Shown here piece by piece: positions 15,301 to 20,758 of a stretch of 64,000 nt of DNA (the stretch's first letter is position 1; every line of letters begins with the position of its first letter). The notes under the pieces were generated by a model, which saw only the letters and a program-made list of their open reading frames with translations, did no database searches and had not been told where the DNA came from. This DNA is from Fibrobacter sp. UWH4. Its GTDB lineage: Bacteria; Fibrobacterota; Fibrobacteria; Fibrobacterales; Fibrobacteraceae. Location: assembly GCF_900142475.1 (NCBI RefSeq), contig NZ_FRAY01000010.1:1-64000 (forward strand), read 5' to 3'. Made by a program: the position numbers and the translations under genes.

Positions 15301-18300
15301 CCTGTGCTTGAAGGCGAGGGCGAAAATGCCGCTCTCAAGAGTAGTGCGGGCAAGGACCGGATAGACGCCGGTGACGGTGACAACGTGGTAATGGGCGGTC
15401 TCGATAATGATACGATTGACACCGGGACCGGTAAGGATGTCGTCTTTGGCGACAACGCCTATGCGACATTCCGCGGCAATGCTTCCGAGGCGCAGAACCA
15501 GTTGGACGAATTCCAAAACATCCCTACCATTTACGATGAATCGACCCTCAGTTTCAACTTCCAGGGGCCTGCCCAGACGGGTGTTGCCGCAAACGAGCAG
15601 GCCGGTGCCGTTGCTGACTACACCTTCAGCCAAATGGATGAAACCACGGGCGAGTTCGTGGATGTTACCGAGCATGCGGACTATCGCGTTGGCAACTGGA
15701 ACAATATCAAGAACCCCTCCGGCATCGAGGCGGGCACCTACGGTAATGAGGATGATGAAATTGTGCTGTTCGACAACGGCTCCCGTGCTAGTGCCGTGAG
15801 CGTAACGTACGGCGCAACCGAGGCCCACCGCATTGACACGACTACGGGGCAACAGATACGTTTGCACGGCTACGATCAGAGCAATATGGTTCACGGTTCC
15901 GACCCGGGCGACGTAAACCTGATGAAGAGCGGCCTGGATACGAGCCGCAACAACGACCAGACCAAGCTGCTTGTACAGGTTGACGGCCTCTCGCAATACT
16001 TTACGGATTATGACGTGGTAGTTTACCTTGATATGGTCCGTGAAAATTCCTGGTCACCCGACAGTGTCCGCATGGTTACTCTCTACCGCGACTATGTGGA
16101 CAAAAATGGAGTGTCCCACAGCGATGTAGCCGGGTGCTACTTTGTGAATGACCCTGAGTCGAATACGTTCAACGGCAACTGGATTGTCGCCACGGCTACG
16201 ACTGCCGAACAGGCCAGGAACGCAAGGGATATCGCGGGTAACCCGGTATATGCCAATTGCGTCATATTCAAGGGTATCAGTGGAGACCGGTTCCATGTTG
16301 AGATTACCGATGGCGACCCCAGCAACGGTCAGAACGGCAAGGACCGTGCTGGCATTGCGGGCATACAGGTGCGCGGTCGCCACCACAAGCAGGACGTGGC
16401 TGCATCGACAGATATTGCCTATGGCGGAAACGATACCGTCAGGACATCCGGTGGCGACGATATCGTCGTGGGCGGGACAGGCAATGACCAAATCAACACT
16501 TACGGTGACGAACATTACGGTATCAATGACAATGACGTGGTTTTTGGCGACAATGCCAAGATGCTGTTCACCGACCGCGATGACGCCGCCACTACGGCAT
16601 CCACGATAACGACCGCGGAATCCGTCATTTCGACTGACATGTCTGCCTCCTATGACGACACCATTTTGACTGGCGACGGTGATGATACGGTGGTGGGCGG
16701 CCTCGGTGTCGACAAGATTGATGCTTCTGCGACTCCCACCGCTGATGGGACCCTTGATGGGGTTGATGTCGTGTCGCTCAACTTCGTGGATATCTCCACG
16801 CCGGAAAGCCTGCTTATGCGACAGGGCGAGTCTGCCGGTGTCGTTGTCGATTCGAACTGGCACAATGTTTACCAGGCCGGCTCGCAGCAGAGGGAATTCG
16901 GACAGGACCCGACGGACGTGCATTTCCGTTACCATATCAACGGCAATAACGACGCCCCGACAGAAAAGGTTAACGCGTCCATGGATGCTGACACCGGCAA
17001 CAATAAAATGTTCAAGACCTATGTCTGCGGTCAGGCCCATGACACGCTTACGCTTGAACTCTCCAACATACCCGCAAGCGAGAGCGATCCACGCGATGTC
17101 TATGTTTACATAAGCGGAATCGACAACGAGCGCGACGGTTACGACTATATTTTCAAGATTACGGGTAGCAACGGCCAGACCTACTTCCTTAACGACTGGA
17201 TGGGCGACTGTTTCGATGGGGAATACAAGCAGGTCACCTGTACCAGCTATCAGAAGGGGGCTCTTGCATCTGGCATAACACCGAATGTTACGATGATTGG
17301 CAACTATGTTGTGTTCCGCAATGTGAAGGCTAGTTCGCTTACGGTAAGCATTAGTCGTTATGATTCCACCATGGGAGATGCGAAGTGGAACAATATTCCC
17401 GTATTTAGCGGTGTGCAGATTGTGAAGAGCTCTCTGCCGACCGAGGCTATCGAAGTTGGTGGCGACCACGACAAGGACCTTGTTTTTGGTGACGAGGCCA
17501 GATTGCACTTTGATTTGGACATCCCGTTCGCGGGTGACGAGAACATCGTCGACTACAGGAACAGGGTGATTACATCGGAATCGGTTGCAATGACTGATGA
17601 CAATGTAGCGAAGGGTGCTGGCGATACGATTGTGACTGGCAAGGACCGCGATGTCGTCGTAGGTGGTGAAGGAATTGACGAAGTCTATTCCGGTGCTGGT
17701 GACGACGTGGTTATTGGTGACAGGGCATCGCTTAAGGTGGAGCACAACAATCCTGTCGGCGTGTTCAGCCAGAATGTCGAGATTGTCCTTGAGGACAACG
17801 ACTATACCAAGGCACAGAGGCGGCGTTTCGTCGATGGCGACACCGGTATGAGCGTAAACGAGATGCAAGACCAGGTAAGGCAGGGGCGTATCGAGGGCAT
17901 AGCCCTTGAGACTGCTGGCGACACGGGCGACCACGTGTATGACGAATCGTCCAAGAACCTCGTGTTCAACGGAAATCTGACTGCAACTGGATTCGAAGTC
18001 CCGGACATCGAATTTGCCGGTTCTGAAACGGCTCCGGACGATGGCAATAACCAGACGGAGCCCGACGACAACAATAATCAGCCCCTGGATGGCGAAACCG
18101 GGAACGGTGAAACCGGCAACGGGCAAGGCAGTGAAACCGGGGACGGCGAAACCGGCAACGGGCAAGGCGGTGAAACCGGGGACGGCGAAACCGGCAACGG
18201 GCAAGGCGGTGAAACCGGGAATGGCGAAACCGGCAACGGACAGGGCGATGAACCTAGCATAACGACCATAGAGTCGTACGACATGCAAACTCCGCTGTTC

Positions 18301-18579
18301 CTTACTGCCGGTGAAACTGTGAAGGTCGTTTTCCACGAGTTCTACCGTGACACAAACTATGTCCCCAACCTGAAACTTATCTTTATCGGAAGTCAGGGCC
18401 GGTTCCCGGCTATCGATGTTGACCTTGAAACTGCTACCGGACCGCTGCACCTGGATATTCCGAGCACGTGGTGGTACTCGGTGGATGTGCCGGACCAGCC
18501 GAATGGCGAAAACGGTTGTTTCGAGATCTATTTCAGAGCGGAAGAAGACACCGTAGTGGTAGTATCCATCGCGCAGTAG
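382..18579 (+). CDS. Giant LEPR-motif surface protein with RTX-like calcium-binding repeats
   Basis: This is a 6065-residue protein, probably exported and calcium-stabilised. The N-terminus is Lys-rich and then reads LEPRLMMSADP at residues 23-33; no hydrophobic signal-peptide core is present. Residues about 50-2640 are mostly amphipathic beta-type sequence. An EF-hand-like loop (DPNKDGEIRLNE) lies near 2648. RTX-like GGxGxDxI blocks occur at about 2784-3188, 3353-3576, 4681-5029 and 5346-5786. Calx-beta-like segments start near 3643 and 3986. Two related beta-sandwich domains (about 5086-5339 and 5459-5686) sit between RTX blocks. A Gly/Glu/Thr linker (5904-5956) precedes a compact C-terminal domain. 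No Shine-Dalgarno is obvious; an ATG two codons later is an alternative start. An adhesin or surface-layer role is inference. Confidence 0.93.
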   Translation: MNMKKIKKSAKKSTKNNYRIEALEPRLMMSADPVIDVDDLSNLSTQFETISDRVFDETTSLFNTFCVIDAELDNLNIVDRVNNGVNSIKDLVEDSLATAKGTLQNLLGEASTYIKGEVDNFNDNIAAQAENTQSAITQISLKDFATKYLKDFVNAHPEYKDFTFNYTDSKLVVEYDLETVKEIGSLEIIAGGETFNLTGDGTNLAVNASISAEIELDADVSGTMLDNVSDIGSPTVAAKSLDVSIANLGLNAEFLGFGITEVDNDSTPDLKISYNAEQETPSASVDVDLEFSLSPANADSLPFMFKEGEMLKISKVGTDFELKIPDIVKNESFTLADFAGSLKNIELDKLPFLKSHASELKNALDKITELENYWAKVSMAFGGAVEKVEGETDAFQLKINQLASWLGKFVGDKADEMKENVKQISLATLNGGNVGSLVNVFDGVTDFTSATDTLGLKTGDNTLRLFLTANSGTLEKLNLNLIELEDLLMEATIELDVTINVSSEGKVSFGSVAVGDFTASITKKESVTKELDLGLFTASIENLKAKYQIKVDSANGSKVTSTLELSCGQLSLKSGSIDIFGPVADQNISYNFSEDIWIFPEAIKKYTSLTGDTLVNQVAIYLDTVQTALRGLIEKNVKLDFLGGSTDTIVNIVDKVEKVVFGEKGLDSLGKIDDSLVKVGLLKYVDGAYTKNFADFADFQKVFNYSWAHFVLGKDLNQIETVLKSTDMEIQKSLDFLDIEFMDKNGKELVQKIESDVEEEVAAEVADATEVALLDHCKLTFNLGFNLAKVFDLNFENTLKSDGLVGVSTNGFATASGNAGMSFTLDIHFSSETIGEDTELPASIERENSSYSIFSLPEEYTLDSELTFNVINKNGKSKLATIKGQEKYGISGTSTWTVIPEGTSGKNVKIFATSSKDRLLVTNDAKFDLERGKDVNAFSELRLTSSNLQTTFLAENVSEDGKIKIYVSKQDPSASPTSAGNPVEIEIDLAEIMGGDFYKEILWESDLKGRLNEFFSLQKSDGIPLLEVKDSIIGSGRSVMNTFGLYVVDSTYNSDTKKYSIRFGCDPKRLQDYVQGDNGDPSGLYYELCDAEGSNVTYMRISGEIKPNATLGEAGILIGKDTFFPTEMVYTLYETATERDNVLSDFRKNHPILESVLTYTSFDVEDANDASKTKYGVSVSGTDVTISNSVAQLVISKTEGASTTSDTYIVNTENSHNLSSLANAIRDAYVSGIKDVQVIDSKLVFTTDVDVTVTLEGTPLDAEKGDFKIKGHDPIDFQDLKKGTEELTLDDSTTIYDIVAAVNQELDGSDVSLYYNDTKGNALDHLEFRSANPFSLENIGASTVLQGLGFVAGEARADSNGEYRIVGATLTGPDWSKLFSLESIEDAKIKLSADATFQIGADISFFKDPVASGDNYKITLSEESAQYPIDEGGLLMVGSDYYRVLGVESEEVSGKTYKVIIVSKGAVNAEGSDFVATKDSVATYVASANASVGFLGVDAAVDGSIRVSAEMNLKKDSVATETSSDKDAITGNILGFDYEMTFDVTSADTEEETDADVPKFELMAWSSIGDKTYKVASGDVSLRKPVDGVPISPSTTVGPYAVTSSFNLDDGFSQMVGDLKSISVEQIFTVLENVIKRVTDILDKTNDVKIPVINKSVGDLVNVANDLRDIVRKLRQEKVTNFQQLVKLLKAQLEDFGLTAYEGASGAVKDLIGLDVVPVEEGGITKYQLAIDFNIDKGFKDSYEFNFGNGTVGVNGSAALEVQGDFWFTLGAKINLNSTSIDLSLENAIQFGANVEILGDKLSFNLGVDGLSDSAAGAFLKNLITVGAKDNTAYVYGKAELLGSYGNSGLSVTSFDALHTPFNFALPAVVLGKLPVSVCGVDMGEIKLGEWDGSVNCPDSADEAKNDLTSIFDDFKNAWLATANGSGDAASLTTARNDLNAKAIIIEKGTFAESSSKSNFDFDLYTGPKDETPDSGTLVADVSGVYDKIIEYSNFGTMDWFEKIKLVVGALNNMLDSLEGNLNGNLASTMKSMPVIGDALSNGVDFLSVLKKKVLEPLSNYLYESTGLTAELLAQKLDSLFSGYFDEETFALLPPVDNNDLWKRSKQGTWYRSGDGFAEWYLNLGQVYSLGRNIDLNLGLPGLGLETNGGVSISLDWNLQFGFGVSQEKGFYFIFDDGNELDVTAQASLNGKVIGKLAGLGLELDASDADAAKIKLSLGVDLGGNGGKADVGNGLLLDETEKAAYDAKSNESEKKEYLENLRADAARELKNLSTVNVAQAISMPVFSYDASVNLNLGLMVGIASDLKISDESTPKFPNITGMFVFSWAYGSASESTDNAIQRLGFQNLEFDMGSFIGGVLGPIVSKIQKVVEPLEPLIEFLTTPFPVLDDLGIEITPLDLAKKFGNAKSFDDSMVYAIKDLIAMSKKISAAKGKSLKLSLGNFDLIGGDGDYFDALDVLNGYKSKDSLNSSIADYAPSLNTAPDSKNSINNQANSMMAANGFNKSEKDGKSDWTFIWDEPSKIFQLLLGNDVPLVEYDMPALRFDFNWDTFVRIWGPLGVRLGVSFNASIDLAFGYDTLGIRQWVGGGYKDFGSLLNGFYVNDLDKNGNDINELSFYGGVKASAELNAGVSAGVGGGVGIDVGFNLYDPNKDGEIRLNEIATLFKEEGLFGFFDVNGKITAKLYAYVDLWLTKKEWNITDDITLFSFEYTHSTPPVMASEANGDVVANIGPNSTSRVATDDINPSLDDGDETLNLYLDDSSVYKESDKEKKYGSIKENDGKLLVDAGAGNDRITLFGNFNRNIEINGGDGDDFIDLSRLTINGDHSVIIWGGAGNDTIIGAAGLNIIFGDMGVARIEEKEEEEGNKSYKYVAEANVDANVAGQDTIYGGSNRDIIFGGAGIDQINGGTGNDLIFGDGGRALFDGADNWASVDGNDKTTYDYTKIFGDVKTNSAAIDRTDISLDGANDVLIGGAGDDAIYGGGGHDYIDGAAGEDTLDGGKGNDRILGGSDSDNISGGEGMDMIFGDRFADSGAEFLFNFVAPFTAESFSEDFKAAYDVTDQKINAKYFDINLDEDKGRGINKNKYKANLTKILGSDAVKKVYVADTTTTRATDYISGNDGDDLIFGDGGAHDGETDYIEGGIGNDLIDGDGGNDTINGGIDNDVIYGGAGDDIIDGGAGNDSLYGDEGFTAYGEKEGFETLADGSVTPTDPADIKEYIDNKLAFGDNLGIGKKLYTNAKSTTTESGNDKIVTGPGMDFVDGQDGSDKIIVNLMGESVTSYANVTDSGVNGSDSLTVEGTEVDDDLLMRMNKTHKLGFVALLPDTLNQLEGEQKTADDLSKNTNIERVNFTNAMDVVNLNGNGGKDTIRIDGTAKVTNVDGGAGSDTIQVGQLYNSERNDQSSAVVTVNDAFDTVKTSEEKYLSDGVTDNTTLNVDGGLDEDFLLTLGNKGRLNMAGGKGDDAFVIASYSVEDPDNMVEGPDGVKTPKLVAIKKGPVSIDGGDGNDSLLIGGTNGDDSIVVSKEGVLSNVVGVKAAGVEKTTFDAGAGDDIFDVVSSNANDATIINGGKGNDTVVAGGLQESMTLYSAETDGQSCFVKYEVFEPAEEGKDEKVLESHSDKFVVIDTSLNTPAVFISGDAQTITDPQISISEGSAKTFYLRASNIAEGETVKVQLMAPMVSSNDFMRGDRGLLIAACVGSKLYNGTVKFDSTGAVIEGSDSNCVSGYGETIDLYLDASHTSVEISVFALNDLFVESEASKSISISSAQVNAAGEVVKELSKSMTVAPVKVVSDSGARDTINLLTYAEEFSGSASVSLPKGLGSKVAAVYAAGVNNALTLGTDYSVDIDTLNIKTATYIGKKIMVLFRGSNMRIDGAKATLVYDDLSQLDVQFTDEAGSQKTVLAEGAVRPAGVTALEGVYYRLEGNTIVFFNSGNKRLMTLHGTLSVSLKTSAPAAPAGVAASGTTSTPTGSIPNEAVTGETQQVSVPAISIAEHSSMLVETEGENEPNSVTYAVTCNKDIAEGETLTVRISAIDAVRDMGEDPTQQLTIGAVIPEEVLAALVAENSDFKSDDFIAKDSANSKYVILTFTSKIKSFNITVTAKADDVSETYGVTTVMEGDNLIGDIDGAVYAYGEGTSMDISTDSPSLLRYNHRIELDDESEQVGVTSEQAELKYIVASKYNEKNEYPSDALKAIGNLDAKTLTVALTAIDPEADAEGYKFEEGKYKGKTVRFVANDSENGIKVGENENAKESEWFRINECKLSEGNIVLTLNKAVVGFDAANSMVLFSTPKDYLFVDEKTCVDRIFVNNQAASRDANSTFEAFATKLAEMNFDPTKTYTSEEVAQIAAELGLVGMDAENVLSFFKNVSETEGSMNKDPNALRFTHTEIGKRGISVSDFEFGEYNLGTGSDTVDISKTLHREDGFQTFTVVNTGDINSAKSNTVGEVIGTATFSASSVSAAGLFHYDIAVDTGVTFEKTAEDTRIYYVDAEIVKTENGETEVVGTQRREIVGVFDCISGFDVKDDFILRDGESIAGFTFIQAKFDDIINVNSYKEDVASTVIAESVVVDLDEEETDESPATETEESDTEETVVMDGFAYNYTIKDEYAATIEASAAAATEAGKSIYVDAKLSDGTIQRRLVVAGSLTSSSFRTDRAFTLPSDDSIYIKSFSFGYGYVGDGQLVVNAESGNDQIFGVNPDVTRNDMVLFGGKGADYINVSQGGIAFGDMGVVEYASLTKADEFTTRLGYELIDDEPETIHTTIAKDASGKLDKQTDGIRRNATNVRSVADDIGDIDMITLGGTDSNVIGGAKGDVLSVSGNMNVVLGDSGSVQYDAGNLENAVYGDSVGKGLHIVETTSDDIGGVDNISISGGKNIVMGGFAGDDIRITGADNIAAGDGGKLEVFEKRQVLETTSDELGGEDFITTGDGANVVLGGTTHDVIHTGDGNDTIVGDGGKVVMDLNRNALLVTNEGHDIPVLEGEGENAALKSSAGKDRIDAGDGDNVVMGGLDNDTIDTGTGKDVVFGDNAYATFRGNASEAQNQLDEFQNIPTIYDESTLSFNFQGPAQTGVAANEQAGAVADYTFSQMDETTGEFVDVTEHADYRVGNWNNIKNPSGIEAGTYGNEDDEIVLFDNGSRASAVSVTYGATEAHRIDTTTGQQIRLHGYDQSNMVHGSDPGDVNLMKSGLDTSRNNDQTKLLVQVDGLSQYFTDYDVVVYLDMVRENSWSPDSVRMVTLYRDYVDKNGVSHSDVAGCYFVNDPESNTFNGNWIVATATTAEQARNARDIAGNPVYANCVIFKGISGDRFHVEITDGDPSNGQNGKDRAGIAGIQVRGRHHKQDVAASTDIAYGGNDTVRTSGGDDIVVGGTGNDQINTYGDEHYGINDNDVVFGDNAKMLFTDRDDAATTASTITTAESVISTDMSASYDDTILTGDGDDTVVGGLGVDKIDASATPTADGTLDGVDVVSLNFVDISTPESLLMRQGESAGVVVDSNWHNVYQAGSQQREFGQDPTDVHFRYHINGNNDAPTEKVNASMDADTGNNKMFKTYVCGQAHDTLTLELSNIPASESDPRDVYVYISGIDNERDGYDYIFKITGSNGQTYFLNDWMGDCFDGEYKQVTCTSYQKGALASGITPNVTMIGNYVVFRNVKASSLTVSISRYDSTMGDAKWNNIPVFSGVQIVKSSLPTEAIEVGGDHDKDLVFGDEARLHFDLDIPFAGDENIVDYRNRVITSESVAMTDDNVAKGAGDTIVTGKDRDVVVGGEGIDEVYSGAGDDVVIGDRASLKVEHNNPVGVFSQNVEIVLEDNDYTKAQRRRFVDGDTGMSVNEMQDQVRQGRIEGIALETAGDTGDHVYDESSKNLVFNGNLTATGFEVPDIEFAGSETAPDDGNNQTEPDDNNNQPLDGETGNGETGNGQGSETGDGETGNGQGGETGDGETGNGQGGETGNGETGNGQGDEPSITTIESYDMQTPLFLTAGETVKVVFHEFYRDTNYVPNLKLIFIGSQGRFPAIDVDLETATGPLHLDIPSTWWYSVDVPDQPNGENGCFEIYFRAEEDTVVVVSIAQ
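448..480 (+). other. LEPR-XLL type sorting/processing motif of the giant protein
   Basis: These bases encode LEPRLMMSADP, residues 23-33 of the giant protein, directly after a basic stretch. The motif matches the LEPR-x-L/M-L/M-S-A pattern seen at the N-terminus of many very large bacterial surface proteins. It stands where a signal peptide would be expected. A role as targeting or cleavage signal for the downstream protease and SecA-like ATPase is inference. Confidence 0.75.
18094..18249 (+). repeat. Four tandem 39-bp repeats inside the giant gene
   Basis: Four consecutive 39-nt units encode 13-residue repeats of the form ETGxGETGNGQGx, with x being N or D and the last position S, G, G or D. 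Units differ by only a few bases. The repeat forms an acidic, glycine-rich, presumably flexible linker between the last RTX-containing part and the C-terminal domain. Unit number is likely to vary between strains by slippage or recombination, because the units are in frame and nearly identical. Confidence 0.95.
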
Positions 18580-18598
18580 CGTCTGGCACGGGAAAACT

Positions 18599-20758
18599 AT
18601 GCCTCTCGATAAACAGCGCAAGATTTTCCACGAGTCGTGGTACCGCCTTGCGGGGAGCCGTATAGCTCTCCGTTCGAGCGTCCGCATTCACCGCCAGATA
18701 TATCGGGGCGTCTTGTGGTATGTGCTCTACGAGCCGTTCACCAACCAGTATTTCCGCCTGCCGCAGGGGGCCTATTCCTTTGTTTCTCGACTTTCCGTGA
18801 GTAGGACCGTGGGCGAGATTTGGAACAGCATGCTGGAAAGCGGCGAGGGCGACATCCCCGGCCAGGGCGAAGTCATCGAGATGCTTGCGCAACTGTACCA
18901 GGCGAACATGCTGCTTTATGACGGCGTGGAAGATGGCACGAAACTTTTCGACCGCGACAAGAAAAAGACCCGCAAGAAGGTCAAGTCCACCTTGCTCAAT
19001 ATCTTTTTCCTGCGAATACCGGTATTCGACCCCGACCCGCTCCTGAACCGTTTACGGTGGCTAATCCGCATCCTGCTCAGTACGCCGATGATGCTGGTGT
19101 GGCTTGCGACGGTCATTGTCGCCGTCAAGTACGGTGTCGAGAACTTCGACGCACTCAAGGACCAGGGCGCGGGGTTCCTGGCTCCGTCGAACATTGGCTG
19201 GGTGTACGTGTGTACCGTGTTCGTGAAGCTGTTCCACGAGTTCGGGCATGCGAGCGTCGTCAAGAAATATGGCGGCGAGGTCCATACGCTGGGCGTGATG
19301 TTCATGCTCCTTGCGCCGCTGCCGTATGTGGATGCCACGGCGAGCTGGTCTTTCCGTAAGAAGCGGCACCGCGCCTTTGTGGGGGCCGCGGGAATGCTCT
19401 TTGAGTTCTTTATAGCCTCGGTGGCGCTCATACTCTGGGCGAACCTGGGCGGCGGCACGGCCCGCGCGCTCTGCTACAACGTGTTCATCATCTGTTCGGT
19501 CTCTACGGTGCTGTTCAACGTGAACCCGCTCATGCGCTTTGACGGCTACTACATATTGACCGACCTGCTGGACATGCCGAACCTGCAACAGCATTCCGTA
19601 CGGCACCTGCAGTACCTTCTGGAACGATATGCCTTCCGTAAGCGTGACGCGGAACCGGTCGCCTTCAGGGCGAGCGAGAAGCTGATATACACGGTTTACG
19701 GGATATCCAGCGCTGTCTACAGGTTTTTCCTCTTTGCGGGGTTTATCGTCGCCATATCGGCGCATTACCTGATACTTTCGTTTGTCATGGGCGTGCTGCT
19801 TTGCCTTACCATGGTGGTTATTCCGGTAGGCAAATTTTTCAGGTATGTTTTCTGGGGGCCGGGGCTTTCGCAAGTCCGCAACCGGGCCTCTGTCCTTACG
19901 GTAGCCTTTTTTGCCCTGCTGTTTGCGGCGCTGTTCTACTTGCCCGTTCCCGATACGTTTACGGCCCCGGGCGTACTGGAAGCCCGCCATTACGAGAACA
20001 CCATAGCGAACGAGGGCGGCTTTGCCACCAGGCTATACCGCGAAAGCTACAGTGCGGTAAGGAAGGGCGACACGCTAGTGCTCCTGGAGAATCTGGAAAT
20101 CAAGTATGCCGCCGAGGCCAAGCGCTCCGAAATACAGGAAGCGCGGCAGATGTATTACCGTGCACTGAACGAGGCCCCCGAGGACATGCACCCGCTCGAA
20201 AAGCGACTTTCGGTATTGAAGCAGGAGCTTGAAGAACTCGAAAGGAGCGAGAAGGAACTTGCCCTGGTTGCTGGGATGGACGGTATCTGGAGTGCGCCCG
20301 GCATCGAGGACTATCAGGGGCGCTGGGTAGGCAAGGGTGATTCGCTGGGCATCTTGCTGGATACGACCGCGTTCGATTTTTTGGCAGTGGTAAACCAGGA
20401 AGATGGCGCAAGGTTGTTTACGGACAAGCCCGTTCGCGCGTCGGTGCGCTTGCACGGCGATGTATTTAAGGAATTGAAGGTTGTCTCTGCCATGGCTATC
20501 CCCAGTGCGCAAGACCGCTTGCCCTCGAATGCGCTGGGTTGGCTCGGGGGTGGGGAAGTCGAGACGAAGAGCGACGGGTATTCGGAACAGACGGCGGAAC
20601 CCGTTTACCTTGTAAGGGCCGAGATGCCCGATTCGATGGATGTTCGCCGTCTGCACGGAAGGACGGGAAAGATTCGTATTCAGCTTGGCTATGCTCCCTT
20701 GGCCGTCCAGGGGATACGCAAGGTACGGCAGGCGTTGCAAAAATACTACAAGATGTGA
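18599..20758 (+). CDS. PqqD-like / M50 site-2 protease / HlyD-like membrane protein
   Basis: This 719-residue multi-pass membrane protein is probably a processing or export partner of the giant protein. The N-terminal ~110 residues resemble the PqqD fold that binds peptide substrates. Transmembrane segments follow, with the metalloprotease motif HEFGH at about 213-217 and the second metal-ligand motif NPLMRFDGYY at about 309-318, both intact. After further membrane segments (to about 460) the rest looks like a HlyD-type periplasmic adaptor: a barrel-sandwich half (TAPGVLEARHYENTIANEG), a coiled-coil stretch of about 60 residues and a second half. Such M50-HlyD fusions occur next to exported peptides and very large proteins. 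It starts 19 nt after the giant gene and its TGA overlaps the next ATG. Start ATG chosen because the PqqD-like part needs it. Confidence 0.9.
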   Translation: MPLDKQRKIFHESWYRLAGSRIALRSSVRIHRQIYRGVLWYVLYEPFTNQYFRLPQGAYSFVSRLSVSRTVGEIWNSMLESGEGDIPGQGEVIEMLAQLYQANMLLYDGVEDGTKLFDRDKKKTRKKVKSTLLNIFFLRIPVFDPDPLLNRLRWLIRILLSTPMMLVWLATVIVAVKYGVENFDALKDQGAGFLAPSNIGWVYVCTVFVKLFHEFGHASVVKKYGGEVHTLGVMFMLLAPLPYVDATASWSFRKKRHRAFVGAAGMLFEFFIASVALILWANLGGGTARALCYNVFIICSVSTVLFNVNPLMRFDGYYILTDLLDMPNLQQHSVRHLQYLLERYAFRKRDAEPVAFRASEKLIYTVYGISSAVYRFFLFAGFIVAISAHYLILSFVMGVLLCLTMVVIPVGKFFRYVFWGPGLSQVRNRASVLTVAFFALLFAALFYLPVPDTFTAPGVLEARHYENTIANEGGFATRLYRESYSAVRKGDTLVLLENLEIKYAAEAKRSEIQEARQMYYRALNEAPEDMHPLEKRLSVLKQELEELERSEKELALVAGMDGIWSAPGIEDYQGRWVGKGDSLGILLDTTAFDFLAVVNQEDGARLFTDKPVRASVRLHGDVFKELKVVSAMAIPSAQDRLPSNALGWLGGGEVETKSDGYSEQTAEPVYLVRAEMPDSMDVRRLHGRTGKIRIQLGYAPLAVQGIRKVRQALQKYYKM

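Noticed and set aside
18094-18249. Tandem repeat as CRISPR
   Set aside because: Units are directly adjacent without spacers and are translated in frame.
12289-18687. Long antisense frames opposite the giant gene (493, 546 and 877 codons)
   Set aside because: They mirror the giant gene's codon bias and repeats, contain low-complexity repeats that are simply the reverse of the RTX and ETG repeats, and have no ribosome sites or recognisable domains.
20539-20757. N-terminal extension of the SecA-like protein
   Set aside because: It lies wholly within the M50 gene in another frame, is not SecA-like, and the ATG at 20758 overlaps the M50 stop as in coupled operons.
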